This document shows, piece by piece, positions 1 to 5,490 of a stretch of DNA of 5,555 bases. Source of the DNA: Alphaproteobacteria bacterium (GTDB lineage: Bacteria; Pseudomonadota; Alphaproteobacteria; SP197); NCBI GenBank assembly GCA_022822575.1, contig JAJEBJ010000207.1, positions 1 through 5,555 on the forward strand, read 5' to 3'. The notes beneath the pieces were generated by a model. It was not told the DNA's origin and did not search any database. It was given only the letters and a program-made list of their open reading frames with translations. Both the position numbers and the translations under genes were made by a program. The first letter of the stretch is position 1, and every line of letters starts with the position of its first letter.

Positions 1-160
1 GGCCAGGGAGGGACGCGTCGCCGGGCAGAGCACTGCCGAGGGTGGAGCGCGAGAAATGCTCGCGAGCCACCAATGCCTCGATGCTGTGCGCCTCGGTGCT
101 GTCGAGCAGCGCCTGGCGGCTGCCTGGGGCAATGCGGTCGAGGTGGAGTGATGTGCTCAT
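1..160 (-). CDS. Unrecognised protein, N-terminal 53 residues, cut by window edge
   Basis: An open frame on the minus strand begins with ATG at 160-158 and stays open to the left edge, giving 53 residues that start MSTSLHLDRIAPGSRQALLD. About four fifths of its codons end in G or C, matching the confident genes here and supporting real coding. The next in-frame codon set upstream contains a TGA stop near 182, so this ATG is the first possible start. No ribosome binding site sits at the usual distance: a GGAGGAG on the minus strand (about 184-190) lies more than 20 bases upstream, so a later start or atypical initiation is possible. No signal peptide or membrane segment is visible. I do not recognise the family from this fragment and assign no function. 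Its upstream region carries the period-10 repeats at 249-293. Confidence 0.5.
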   Translation of the reverse strand, partial: MSTSLHLDRIAPGSRQALLDSTEAHSIEALVAREHFSRSTLGSALPGDASLPG

Positions 161-248
161 GAGGAGAACATATAGGGATCAAACTCCTCCGGGCAACTGG
201 GGAGAACCCTCCAAGCAACTGTAGCGAAACGGTTATTCTCTACATATA

Positions 249-293
249 GACGACATAGGACGACATAAGAGGACAGGAGTACGCTGGAGTACG
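249..293. repeat. Two adjacent pairs of period-10 direct repeats
   Basis: GACGACATA occurs at 249-257 and again at 259-267. A different unit, GGAGTACG, occurs at 276-283 and 286-293. Each pair has a period of exactly 10 bases, about one helical turn. They lie 90-135 bases upstream of the start codon at 160 on the minus strand, where an activator or repressor array could sit. A regulatory role is inferred from position and spacing only. Confidence 0.5.
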
Positions 294-300
294 ATCCTGT
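273..300. other. Imperfect hairpin overlapping the repeats
   Basis: ACAGGA at 273-278 pairs with TCCTGT at 295-300. Inside it GTAC at 279-282 can pair with GTAC at 289-292. Together they make a 10-bp stem with a two-base bulge (293-294) and a six-base loop. There is no following T-tract on the plus strand, so it does not look like a terminator there. It may be an operator-type dyad or a chance product of the overlapping direct repeats. Confidence 0.35.
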
Positions 301-700
301 AGGCGATCAAATTTTCGTGATGTTGGCACGACCCTTCCGGGTACGAAATTTCGCCGCCATCGGCCGCAAGCGCTACAGGGTCGGCGGTTGGCGGGAATTC
401 GGAAAGCGGAGAGTGCCTGCCACCGGAGACATCGCGATGCTCGCGGAACTCCTCGATGGTTATGCCAGAGAACCACCCCGGACCTCGAACCATCGCTGTG
501 TCGGCGTGACCCCGGCGAGGCGGCCGCTTTCCGATGAGCCGGTCTCGGCCAACCCGCGGTCGACATTTTCGAGATGGAAGCCAACACCGCTACCGGCTCG
601 CACCAAGCGCCCGAAAGGAGGGAGCTTCACATTTTGGGCAGCTCGATGTGGCACATGAAAGGGAACTTCGACATCACCGTCGAGCGGCGTCGAGAGAGAG

Positions 701-860
701 CGCGAGCTGATGCTGCCGCAGGCGCTCACCAAGCGGCTGGTGAACCCTGCACCGCCCAACGACGTCACGGAGGGGTATGCGGCCAATTGGACGATGGAGC
801 AGTTGCACGGACCGGCCCAGCGTATAGCCGATCGCATCGAGGCGCTGAGAGAGAGTTGGG
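701..860 (+). pseudogene. Possible decayed coding remnant, alpha/beta-hydrolase-like
   Basis: In the plus frame containing the ATG at 710-712, about 45-50 residues have protein-like composition and strong G/C third positions, for example LTKRLVNPAPPNDVTEGYAA. The same frame is closed by TGA at 656-658. Downstream the coding character fades before the frame becomes a shadow antisense to the LysR gene. The pattern of a Pro-rich turn, a Tyr, then Gly-Pro-x-Gln and an Ala/Leu-rich helix faintly recalls the cap region of alpha/beta hydrolases. No catalytic motif is present, so a hydrolase assignment is a guess. It could also be a chance open stretch. If real, it is a fragment of a gene lost when this region was rearranged. 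Confidence 0.2.
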
Positions 861-873
861 ATTCCATTGGAAA

Positions 874-895
874 CCGGGCGGATGAAGACGCCCGG
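874..895 (-). terminator. Probable intrinsic terminator of the LysR gene
   Basis: Read on the minus strand, CCGGGCG (895-889) and CGCCCGG (880-874) form a perfect 7-bp all-GC stem around an 8-base loop, followed by TTTCC. It starts about 16 bases beyond the LysR stop codon, which is the right place. The T-tract is short, so termination may be only partial. Confidence 0.5.
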
Positions 896-910
896 GCCCG
901 GCATTTGCGG

Positions 911-1864
911 TCATACAGCCAACGGTCGGGTGATCTTCCTCAAGGTATCGGCGAAAGTCTGGCTGACCAGCGTCAGAGCCACGCCTCGGCGGGTGACCAA
1001 CTCTATCTTGGTATTGAGACGGTAGGTTTCGGGCAGGAGGCTGCGCATTTGCCCGCTCTCCACCCACCGCTCGGCGTAGGAGACGGGCAGATAGCCGATG
1101 TGCCATCCGGACAGTATGAGGAACGCCACGCCCTCGATCTGGCGGGCCGCCGCGGTCGATGGCAGATCTCCGGTGAGTGGTGCGACCTGCCGCTCGGACA
1201 GATAGGCGCGGTGGACAAGATCGGCCGGCTGCAAGTCATCGCTGTCGATCCCTTCCGGAGCCCGGTCGAAGAGTGCGTGATCCTTGCCGCAGTAGAGCTC
1301 CACCGGATCGTCGTAGAGGGCCTCGTAGGCCAGGCCCGGGCGGTGCTGGTGAAACACGCCGATCCCCAGGTTGACCCTGTTCTCCAGCACGGCGCGTTCG
1401 ATCTCGTCCGGTGCCAGCGTGTGGAAGTGAACATGGACCTGCCGGGCCTTCGACCTGAAAGCGCGGAGCACGTCGGCCATCGGATAGCCGCTATCGGTGG
1501 CCCAGTTGTCGATCACGGCGATCGAGAGCTCGCCGATCAGCTCGCCGCGAAGCGCGCCCACCGTGGCACGGAAACTCTCCAGCGCGGTTGCGAGGTGCTG
1601 ACAGGCCTCGTACACGATCCGCCCCTTGTCCGTCAGGCGGAAGCCGGCGCGTCCCCGTTGACAGAGGCGCATACCGAGGCGCCTTTCGAGATCGCCGATC
1701 TGGCGGCTGATGGTCGACTGGCAGACGTTCAGGGCAACCTGCGCCGGGGCGAACCCGCCGCACTCCGCGACCGTCATGAAGACCGCGAGCATGTGTAGAT
1801 CGGCTTTGTGAAGACGCGGGGTGGCGGTCGCGTCCGGTGGCCTGTCGTTTGCCCTTTCCCGCAT
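911..1864 (-). CDS. LysR-type transcriptional regulator
   Basis: The protein has 317 residues, the usual length for LysR-type regulators. Residues 22-81 form the winged helix-turn-helix, with the recognition helix around QSTISRQIGDLERRLGMRL (49-67) and the wing ending LTDKG (77-81). The rest fits the two-lobed periplasmic-binding-like effector domain (about 105-305), including GELSIAVIDNW at its start and the VNLGIGV strand. The start at 1864 is the first possible ATG in this frame, since a TGA lies just upstream. It gives a 21-residue polar leader before the HTH, and no clear ribosome binding site is seen, so a shorter form is possible. The gene is divergent from the substrate-binding protein gene across 164 bases, the classic arrangement for a LysR protein that represses itself and controls its neighbour. 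The likely target is the importer here. The effector is unknown but plausibly the imported compound or its product. Confidence 0.93.
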   Translation of the reverse strand: MRERANDRPPDATATPRLHKADLHMLAVFMTVAECGGFAPAQVALNVCQSTISRQIGDLERRLGMRLCQRGRAGFRLTDKGRIVYEACQHLATALESFRATVGALRGELIGELSIAVIDNWATDSGYPMADVLRAFRSKARQVHVHFHTLAPDEIERAVLENRVNLGIGVFHQHRPGLAYEALYDDPVELYCGKDHALFDRAPEGIDSDDLQPADLVHRAYLSERQVAPLTGDLPSTAAARQIEGVAFLILSGWHIGYLPVSYAERWVESGQMRSLLPETYRLNTKIELVTRRGVALTLVSQTFADTLRKITRPLAV

Positions 1865-2028
1865 GCTAACATTTCATGAGTGATGTATTTGGCAACTGAG
1901 AGTAGCACTATGATTGCTCCATGGACGAGGGGTCACGCTCGCGAGGCGAGGAGGCAACTGCCACGTCGGTCCATTGTCGAAGCACCCGCCGTGCATGGCT
2001 CCGGCATGATGAATCGAAGGAGGATACG
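1865..2028. promoter_or_regulatory. Divergent promoter/operator region, LysR gene and binding-protein gene
   Basis: The 164-base spacer must drive both genes. On the plus strand TATGAT at 1909-1914 matches a sigma-70 -10 box in five of six positions. TTGGCA at 1889-1894 resembles a -35 box, but the spacing is only 14 bases, as often seen at activator-dependent promoters. GGCAACTG occurs at 1891-1898 and again at 1953-1960, the second within the dyad GGCA-AC-TGCC (1953-1962). I see no textbook T-N11-A LysR box with good symmetry. The promoter assignment is inference. Confidence 0.4.
2017..2023 (+). promoter_or_regulatory. Ribosome binding site deciding the start at 2029
   Basis: AAGGAGG lies five bases before the ATG at 2029. 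It selects this start over the in-frame ATG at 1921, which would put 36 polar residues in front of the signal peptide. Confidence 0.85.
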
Positions 2029-3003
2029 ATGAAGACTTTCAAGTGGCGCCGCGGCCTGTGTGCGGCCGTGTTTCTCATCGGCCTTTCGCCCGTCATCGGC
2101 ATCGCGCCTGCCCAGTCGGCAGATATCGTCGTAGGCGTTCCCAATTGGCCGTCGGCGGCGGCTACCGCGAACATCTTAAAGGTGGTGCTGGAGGACAATC
2201 TCGGCCTGGAAGTGGAACTTCAGAACGGCACCAACCCCGTCATCTTCGAGGCGATGGACACCGGCAGCATGCATGTGCATCCGGAGGTCTGGCTGCCGAA
2301 CCAGACCAATCTGCACGACAAGTACGTCAAGTCGAAGGGTACGGTCAGAATGAGCCCCAACGGCGTGTCCTCGTTTCAGGGCATGTGCGTGACGAAGGCA
2401 AGTGCCGACCGTACCGGCATCACTGCGATCGCCGATCTTGCCGATCCCGACATGGCGAAGAACTTCGACTCGAACGGCGACGGCCTGGGCGAAGTGTGGG
2501 TCGGAGCATCGGGCTGGGCTTCGACCAATATCGAGAAGATCCGCGCCAAGAGCTACGGCTACGACGAGACCATGGAGCTGCTGGAAATGGACGAGGCGCT
2601 GGCAATGGCCGATGTCGACGCCGCGGTCGCCAAGGATGCCAACCACGTCTTCTATTGCTACACGCCCAACCACATGTTCGCGCTGTACGATCTGGTCATC
2701 CTGGAGGAGCCTCCGTATGACGAGTCGAAGTGGGTGATCATCCAGCCGACCGACGACCCCGAATGGCTGGAAAAATCGAGCGCGCCGGTTGCGTGGGATC
2801 TGGCCTGGCTGCACGTGCACTATGCGGCATCCTTGGAGGAGTCGCATCCGGAGGCCGCGGCCCTGCTGAGCAAGATCGCGCTGACCACCGACCAGGTGTC
2901 CCACATGACCTTCGGCCTCGTGGTCGAGAAAATGAGCCCCGCCGACTATGCCGTGCAGTGGGCGCAAGACAACGCCGATCTCGTCGACTCGTGGATGAAG
3001 TAA
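2029..3003 (+). CDS. Periplasmic substrate-binding protein, glycine betaine/TMAO type ABC importer
   Basis: This 324-residue protein captures a ligand in the periplasm and delivers it to an ABC importer. Residues 1-31 are a signal peptide: positive MKTFKWRR, a hydrophobic core, and a likely cut after AQSA (28-31). The mature part is of the ProX/OpuAC class. NWPSAAA (39-45), HVHPEVWLPN (82-91) and the aromatic stretch YCYTPNHMFALYD (from 209) lie where such proteins build an aromatic cage for quaternary or methylated amines. D147-S-N149-G-D151-G-L-G-E155 looks like an EF-hand-type calcium loop. From memory, a bound calcium has been described for the marine TMAO-binding protein TmoX, which would make this protein TmoX-like. 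That is established knowledge recalled, not checked. The start is set by AAGGAGG at 2017-2023. The ATPase gene is not next to it but 1.4 kb downstream, beyond an opposing enzyme gene. Ligands could be glycine betaine, TMAO, choline or a guanidino cation. The family is sure, the ligand is not. Confidence 0.92.
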   Translation: MKTFKWRRGLCAAVFLIGLSPVIGIAPAQSADIVVGVPNWPSAAATANILKVVLEDNLGLEVELQNGTNPVIFEAMDTGSMHVHPEVWLPNQTNLHDKYVKSKGTVRMSPNGVSSFQGMCVTKASADRTGITAIADLADPDMAKNFDSNGDGLGEVWVGASGWASTNIEKIRAKSYGYDETMELLEMDEALAMADVDAAVAKDANHVFYCYTPNHMFALYDLVILEEPPYDESKWVIIQPTDDPEWLEKSSAPVAWDLAWLHVHYAASLEESHPEAAALLSKIALTTDQVSHMTFGLVVEKMSPADYAVQWAQDNADLVDSWMK

Positions 3004-3010
3004 GGCGGTT

Positions 3011-3028
3011 GGTCGTCGTAGCGACGCC
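3011..3028. other. Small hairpin in the 3' untranslated region
   Basis: GG plus CGTCG (3014-3018) pairs with CGACG (3022-3026) plus CC, leaving a bulged T and a three-base loop. It begins a few bases after the binding-protein stop codon and has no T-tract, so it may protect the transcript end rather than terminate. A second, looser inverted repeat (CGCATGA at 3033-3039, TCATGCG at 3062-3068) follows. Confidence 0.25.
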
Positions 3029-3124
3029 GGTGCGCATGAAATCCGATCGTTGCTGGACGGCTCATGCGGAAGGGAACGACCTTAGCGGCCCCACTCTGAA
3101 CCGGTGCCTGAGTGAGGCTGCGTG

Positions 3125-3159
3125 AGATGGGCGATGCGACGGCATCGCCCATCTTTCTT
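3125..3159 (+). terminator. Strong intrinsic terminator after the binding-protein gene
   Basis: AGATGGGCGATGC (3125-3137) and GCATCGCCCATCT (3142-3154) form a perfect 13-bp stem around the loop GACG, followed by a T-rich run (TTTCTTTCT from 3154). It ends the plus-strand transcript about 120 bases after the stop codon at 3003. It has no T-tract on the minus strand, so it is not an equally good terminator for the opposing enzyme gene. Confidence 0.88.
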
Positions 3160-3297
3160 TCTCCGACGGACACGCCCTCGCCATTGCCGCGCGAGCCAGC
3201 AACGGCGGTGATTGGCTCAACTTTCCTTGTCTCTCGGTACACGTACCACTTGCACGCGCTGCATGCGCCCCTTTCCCGCGCCTGTTTCCCGGTTGAG

Positions 3298-4182
3298 CTA
3301 CACGTCTTCGCGGTAGAGCGCCTGACACAAGCAATGGACGCCGCCGCCGCCGAGTGTGAACATCGACATATCGGGATCGAAGACTTCGAAGCCCATGGCG
3401 CGCATGCGTGCGTTCAGGTCCGTCGCCCCGCTCATGGAAAGCACACGGTCGTTGCCGAGCGCCACGAGGTTCACGCCGAGGTTTCTGGCTTCCGCGTAAC
3501 CGACCTCGACGAACTCGAAGCCGCGCTCGCGGAGCAGAGCCACCAGCCAGTCTTCCATGGCATCGACACACGCCACGAGCAGCTTGGGCGCCAGCGGCAC
3601 CACCAGGCCGTCCATGTGCACGAACTCCCGCGAGATGGGTGCAACCACAGCTTCCCATCCCTGCTCCCGCACCCAAGCCGCCACCTTTTCGGAACCTTCG
3701 CGTTCGGACCGCTCGCCGCTGAAGCCGATCAGCACGAAGCCCGGCTCAAGGATGTTGAAGTCGCCGCCCTCGAAGTGGCCCGCGGTGGCGTAGCGCCAGA
3801 TCGGAATGTCGTTGCTCTGGTAGAAACGGATGGCGGTCACATAGTCGGCGCGCCGGCTCTTGAGCTGCATATGGCAGATAAGCGCGCCCCAGGGAGTCAT
3901 TGCGCTCGAATCGCGGGCGAAGAAGTTGCGGTGCAGGACCTCGTCGGCATCCAGATAGTGGCAGGTCACATCGTTGGCCTCGTAGATCGCCACCATCTCG
4001 GCGTGCTGCGACATGGCCCTCTGAAGGTCGAATTCGACGCCTGTGTGTATCTGGTTGTTGAGCGTCCGCATGGTGATCGGACCGGCGTCGATCCAGCGGT
4101 AGAATTCAGGGATACCCAGGAGAACGTCCTTGAGCGGACCGTAGTCGTTGTGAATGCCCCAGCGGCGCGGATTGGCAGTCAT
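3298..4182 (-). CDS. Guanidino-group-modifying enzyme (arginine deiminase / dimethylargininase / amidinotransferase fold)
   Basis: The 294-residue protein belongs to the superfamily that attacks a guanidinium carbon with a cysteine, either hydrolysing it (deiminases, dimethylargininases) or transferring the amidino group. All expected motifs are visible in order: F-x-A-R-D91-S-S, F-E138-G-G-D141, H189-M-D, and a C-terminal GGGG-V-H-C284-L-C-Q. C284 is the predicted nucleophile and H189 the general acid/base. D91, E138 and D141 would hold the guanidinium. G156-E-R158-S resembles the substrate-carboxylate-binding turn of this fold. It has no signal peptide, so it acts in the cytoplasm. The length suits a single-domain dimethylargininase-like hydrolase better than full arginine deiminase (about 400) or mitochondrial-type amidinotransferase (about 350-420). 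Minus-strand GGAGAG (4196-4191), eight bases before the ATG, supports the start. It lies between and opposite to the two halves of an importer. Substrate and hydrolase-versus-transferase choice remain open. Confidence 0.88.
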   Translation of the reverse strand: MTANPRRWGIHNDYGPLKDVLLGIPEFYRWIDAGPITMRTLNNQIHTGVEFDLQRAMSQHAEMVAIYEANDVTCHYLDADEVLHRNFFARDSSAMTPWGALICHMQLKSRRADYVTAIRFYQSNDIPIWRYATAGHFEGGDFNILEPGFVLIGFSGERSEREGSEKVAAWVREQGWEAVVAPISREFVHMDGLVVPLAPKLLVACVDAMEDWLVALLRERGFEFVEVGYAEARNLGVNLVALGNDRVLSMSGATDLNARMRAMGFEVFDPDMSMFTLGGGGVHCLCQALYREDV

Positions 4183-4190
4183 GAGCCATT

Positions 4191-4196
4191 CTCTCC
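4191..4196 (-). promoter_or_regulatory. Ribosome binding site of the guanidino-modifying enzyme
   Basis: On the minus strand GGAGAG sits eight bases upstream of the ATG at 4182-4180, confirming that start. Confidence 0.7.
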
Positions 4197-4443
4197 GACT
4201 TGATTGACCGGCACGAGTACATCATGAATTGGGCAATGGAATCAAGCTGCAACCGCCGATGAGCTTGGATGCCATCACGCCTATAAGGAACATGACGCCG
4301 TCTTGCGATGCGTGGGTCCATATGTCGTTCTACCCGATTGAACGTGGAAAATCCCGAGCGTGCCGCCAGTCAATTGACCGTCTGACTGCGGACCGTCACG
4401 GGGTCGTTGCAAGCGCGCAACAGCCTCGTTGCAGGCACATCGA
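4197..4443. promoter_or_regulatory. Divergent spacer between the enzyme gene and the ATPase gene
   Basis: This spacer separates two genes transcribed away from each other, so it should contain both promoters. On the plus strand TTGACC at 4374-4379 is a good -35 match, but nothing at 17 bases resembles a -10 box, which suggests activator dependence or a promoter elsewhere. The direct repeat TCGTTGCA occurs at 4404-4411 and 4426-4433, 22 bases apart, with GCAAC (4417-4421) between them forming the dyad GTTGC-N6-GCAAC (4406-4421). GACCGTC repeats at 4376-4382 and 4391-4397, and ATTGACCG at 4203-4210 and 4373-4380. I find no riboswitch fold by eye. Confidence 0.4.
4406..4433. repeat. Operator-like dyad and direct repeat just upstream of the ATPase gene
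   Basis: GTTGC (4406-4410) and GCAAC (4417-4421) form a dyad. A second TCGTTGCA copy ends at 4433, ten bases before the ATG at 4444. The 22-base spacing is about two helical turns, suiting two protein dimers on one DNA face. A site this close to the start would block transcription or initiation if occupied. This is inference from geometry. Confidence 0.35.
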
Positions 4444-5490
4444 ATGAGTGAACCGGTCATCAGGCTGCAGGGCGTGTGGAAGATCTTCGGCGCTCGGGTC
4501 GAGGATGCAATGCAGGCCATCAAGCAGGAGGGCCTCAGCAAGGCGCAGGCGCTTGAGCGGTTCGGGTGCGTCGTCGGAATTGCGAATTGCTCGTTCGAGG
4601 TTCCGCGCGGCGAGATATTCTGCGTCATGGGACTGTCCGGTTCGGGCAAGTCGACCATGGTGCGCCACATCAACCGGCTGATAGAGCCGACCTCCGGCCG
4701 TATCGAAGTCCTGGGCAGGGACGTGCTCGCACTTGGCGAAGGCGAGTTGAGGAAGCTGCGCGCCGCCCAGATCGGCATGGTGTTCCAGCACATGGCGCTG
4801 TTCCCGCACCGCACGGTCCGGGACAACGTCGCGTTTCCGCTGCAGGTGCAGGGTCTGCCGAAGGCGAAACGCTGGGAGGTCTCCCAGCGTTGCCTCAGCC
4901 TCGTCGATCTCGACGGATACGAGGACCGCTTCCCGAGCGAGCTGTCGGGGGGCATGCAGCAGCGTGTCGGGCTCGCGCGGGCGCTCGCGTCGGACCCCGA
5001 GATCCTGCTGATGGACGAGCCGTTCTCCGCGCTGGACCCTCTGATTCGGCGCCGGCTGCAAGAGCAGTTCATGTCGCTCTCGGCCGAGCTGAACAAGACG
5101 ACTGTGTTCATCACGCACGACTTGGACGAGGCGATCCGTATCGGCAGCCGTATCGCGATCATGAATGACGGCCGGATCGTGCAGATCGGCACGCCAGAAG
5201 AGATCGTCACCAACCCGATCGACGACTACGTGCGGGACTTCGTCGAAGGCATCTCGACGCTGAAACTGGTGTTCGCCCACACGATCATGGAGCGGATCGG
5301 GGAGTACCGGCCGCGCGCCGGCGAAGACCTGGACCGGGCGCCCAGGGCCGCGCACGACGTCGATCTGAGCGAGCTCATCGACCTGTCGACCACCACCGAT
5401 CAGCCCATCGTGATCACGGACGGCGGCAGCGACGTCGGCGTCGTCGACAAGGCGAGGCTCCTCAAGGGAATCAAGGGCGGTAACGACTGA
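4444..5490 (+). CDS. ABC importer ATPase, ProV/OpuAA type (glycine betaine/proline betaine family)
   Basis: The 348-residue cytoplasmic ATPase powers a betaine-type importer. Residues 12-48 include the family-specific insert (VWKIFG... QEGLSKAQALERFG) found in ProV-like proteins but not in most ABC ATPases. Walker A is GLSGSGKST (63-71), the ABC signature LSGGMQQRVGLARAL (167-181), Walker B ILLMDEP (187-193), and the switch histidine H225 in FITHDLDEA. After about residue 275 only about 75 residues remain. They end in a CBS-like strand-helix (PIVITDGGSDVGVVDKARLL), so a full pair of CBS modules, as in the 400-residue E. coli ProV, does not seem to be present. The ATG at 4444 fits family alignments, and GCAGG at 4431-4435 is a weak ribosome site. 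A TTG at 4429 would add five residues. The stop overlaps the next start (TGATG), showing translational coupling. The partner binding protein is presumably the one at 2029-3003. Confidence 0.94.
   Translation: MSEPVIRLQGVWKIFGARVEDAMQAIKQEGLSKAQALERFGCVVGIANCSFEVPRGEIFCVMGLSGSGKSTMVRHINRLIEPTSGRIEVLGRDVLALGEGELRKLRAAQIGMVFQHMALFPHRTVRDNVAFPLQVQGLPKAKRWEVSQRCLSLVDLDGYEDRFPSELSGGMQQRVGLARALASDPEILLMDEPFSALDPLIRRRLQEQFMSLSAELNKTTVFITHDLDEAIRIGSRIAIMNDGRIVQIGTPEEIVTNPIDDYVRDFVEGISTLKLVFAHTIMERIGEYRPRAGEDLDRAPRAAHDVDLSELIDLSTTTDQPIVITDGGSDVGVVDKARLLKGIKGGND

Larger units (their letters stand above)
161..910. other. 750-base region without a confident gene
   Basis: This stretch separates the leftmost partial gene from the LysR gene. 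Several short open frames exist on both strands, but none combines a credible start, codon bias along its length and a recognisable protein. The part nearest 160 is less GC-rich and probably holds the promoter of the leftward gene. Positions 249-300 contain direct repeats and a hairpin. Positions 614-622 look like a strong ribosome binding site (AAAGGAGGG) but lead into no convincing long gene. Positions 700-860 read like a protein fragment in one plus-strand frame. Positions 874-895 form a terminator-like hairpin. I see nothing supportable in roughly 300-610. Confidence 0.6.

Noticed and set aside
710..1798. A 362-codon plus-strand open frame
   Set aside because: From about 911 it is antisense to the LysR gene, whose HTH and effector-domain sequence are unmistakable. 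Only its first 50 or so codons look protein-like and are reported separately.
1921..2028. N-terminal extension of the binding protein from an in-frame ATG at 1921
   Set aside because: It would place 36 polar residues before a clear signal peptide, and the strong AAGGAGG ribosome site sits five bases before 2029.
2176..2967. A 263-codon minus-strand open frame
   Set aside because: It is antisense to the binding-protein gene, with no recognisable domain and a biased His/Val composition typical of complementary frames in GC-rich DNA.
3125..3159. Guanidine-sensing riboswitch hairpin
   Set aside because: The loop GACG briefly suggested the ACGR loops of guanidine-II RNAs. There is only one hairpin here, its loop is out of register, a T-tract follows immediately, and it lies downstream of a gene, so it is a terminator.
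3215..3298. Inverted repeat GCTCAAC (3215-3221) / GTTGAGC (3292-3298) as mobile-element ends
   Set aside because: Seven bases enclosing about 70 bases with no target duplication or transposase is not distinguishable from chance.
3112..4203. A 363-codon plus-strand open frame
   Set aside because: It is the complement of the guanidino-modifying enzyme, which has complete catalytic motifs and a ribosome binding site. The plus-strand translation is rich in His/Val with no family resemblance.
4281..5355. Two long minus-strand open frames (4281-5213 and 4396-5355)
   Set aside because: Both are shadows of the ATPase gene, which shows Walker A, signature and Walker B in order.
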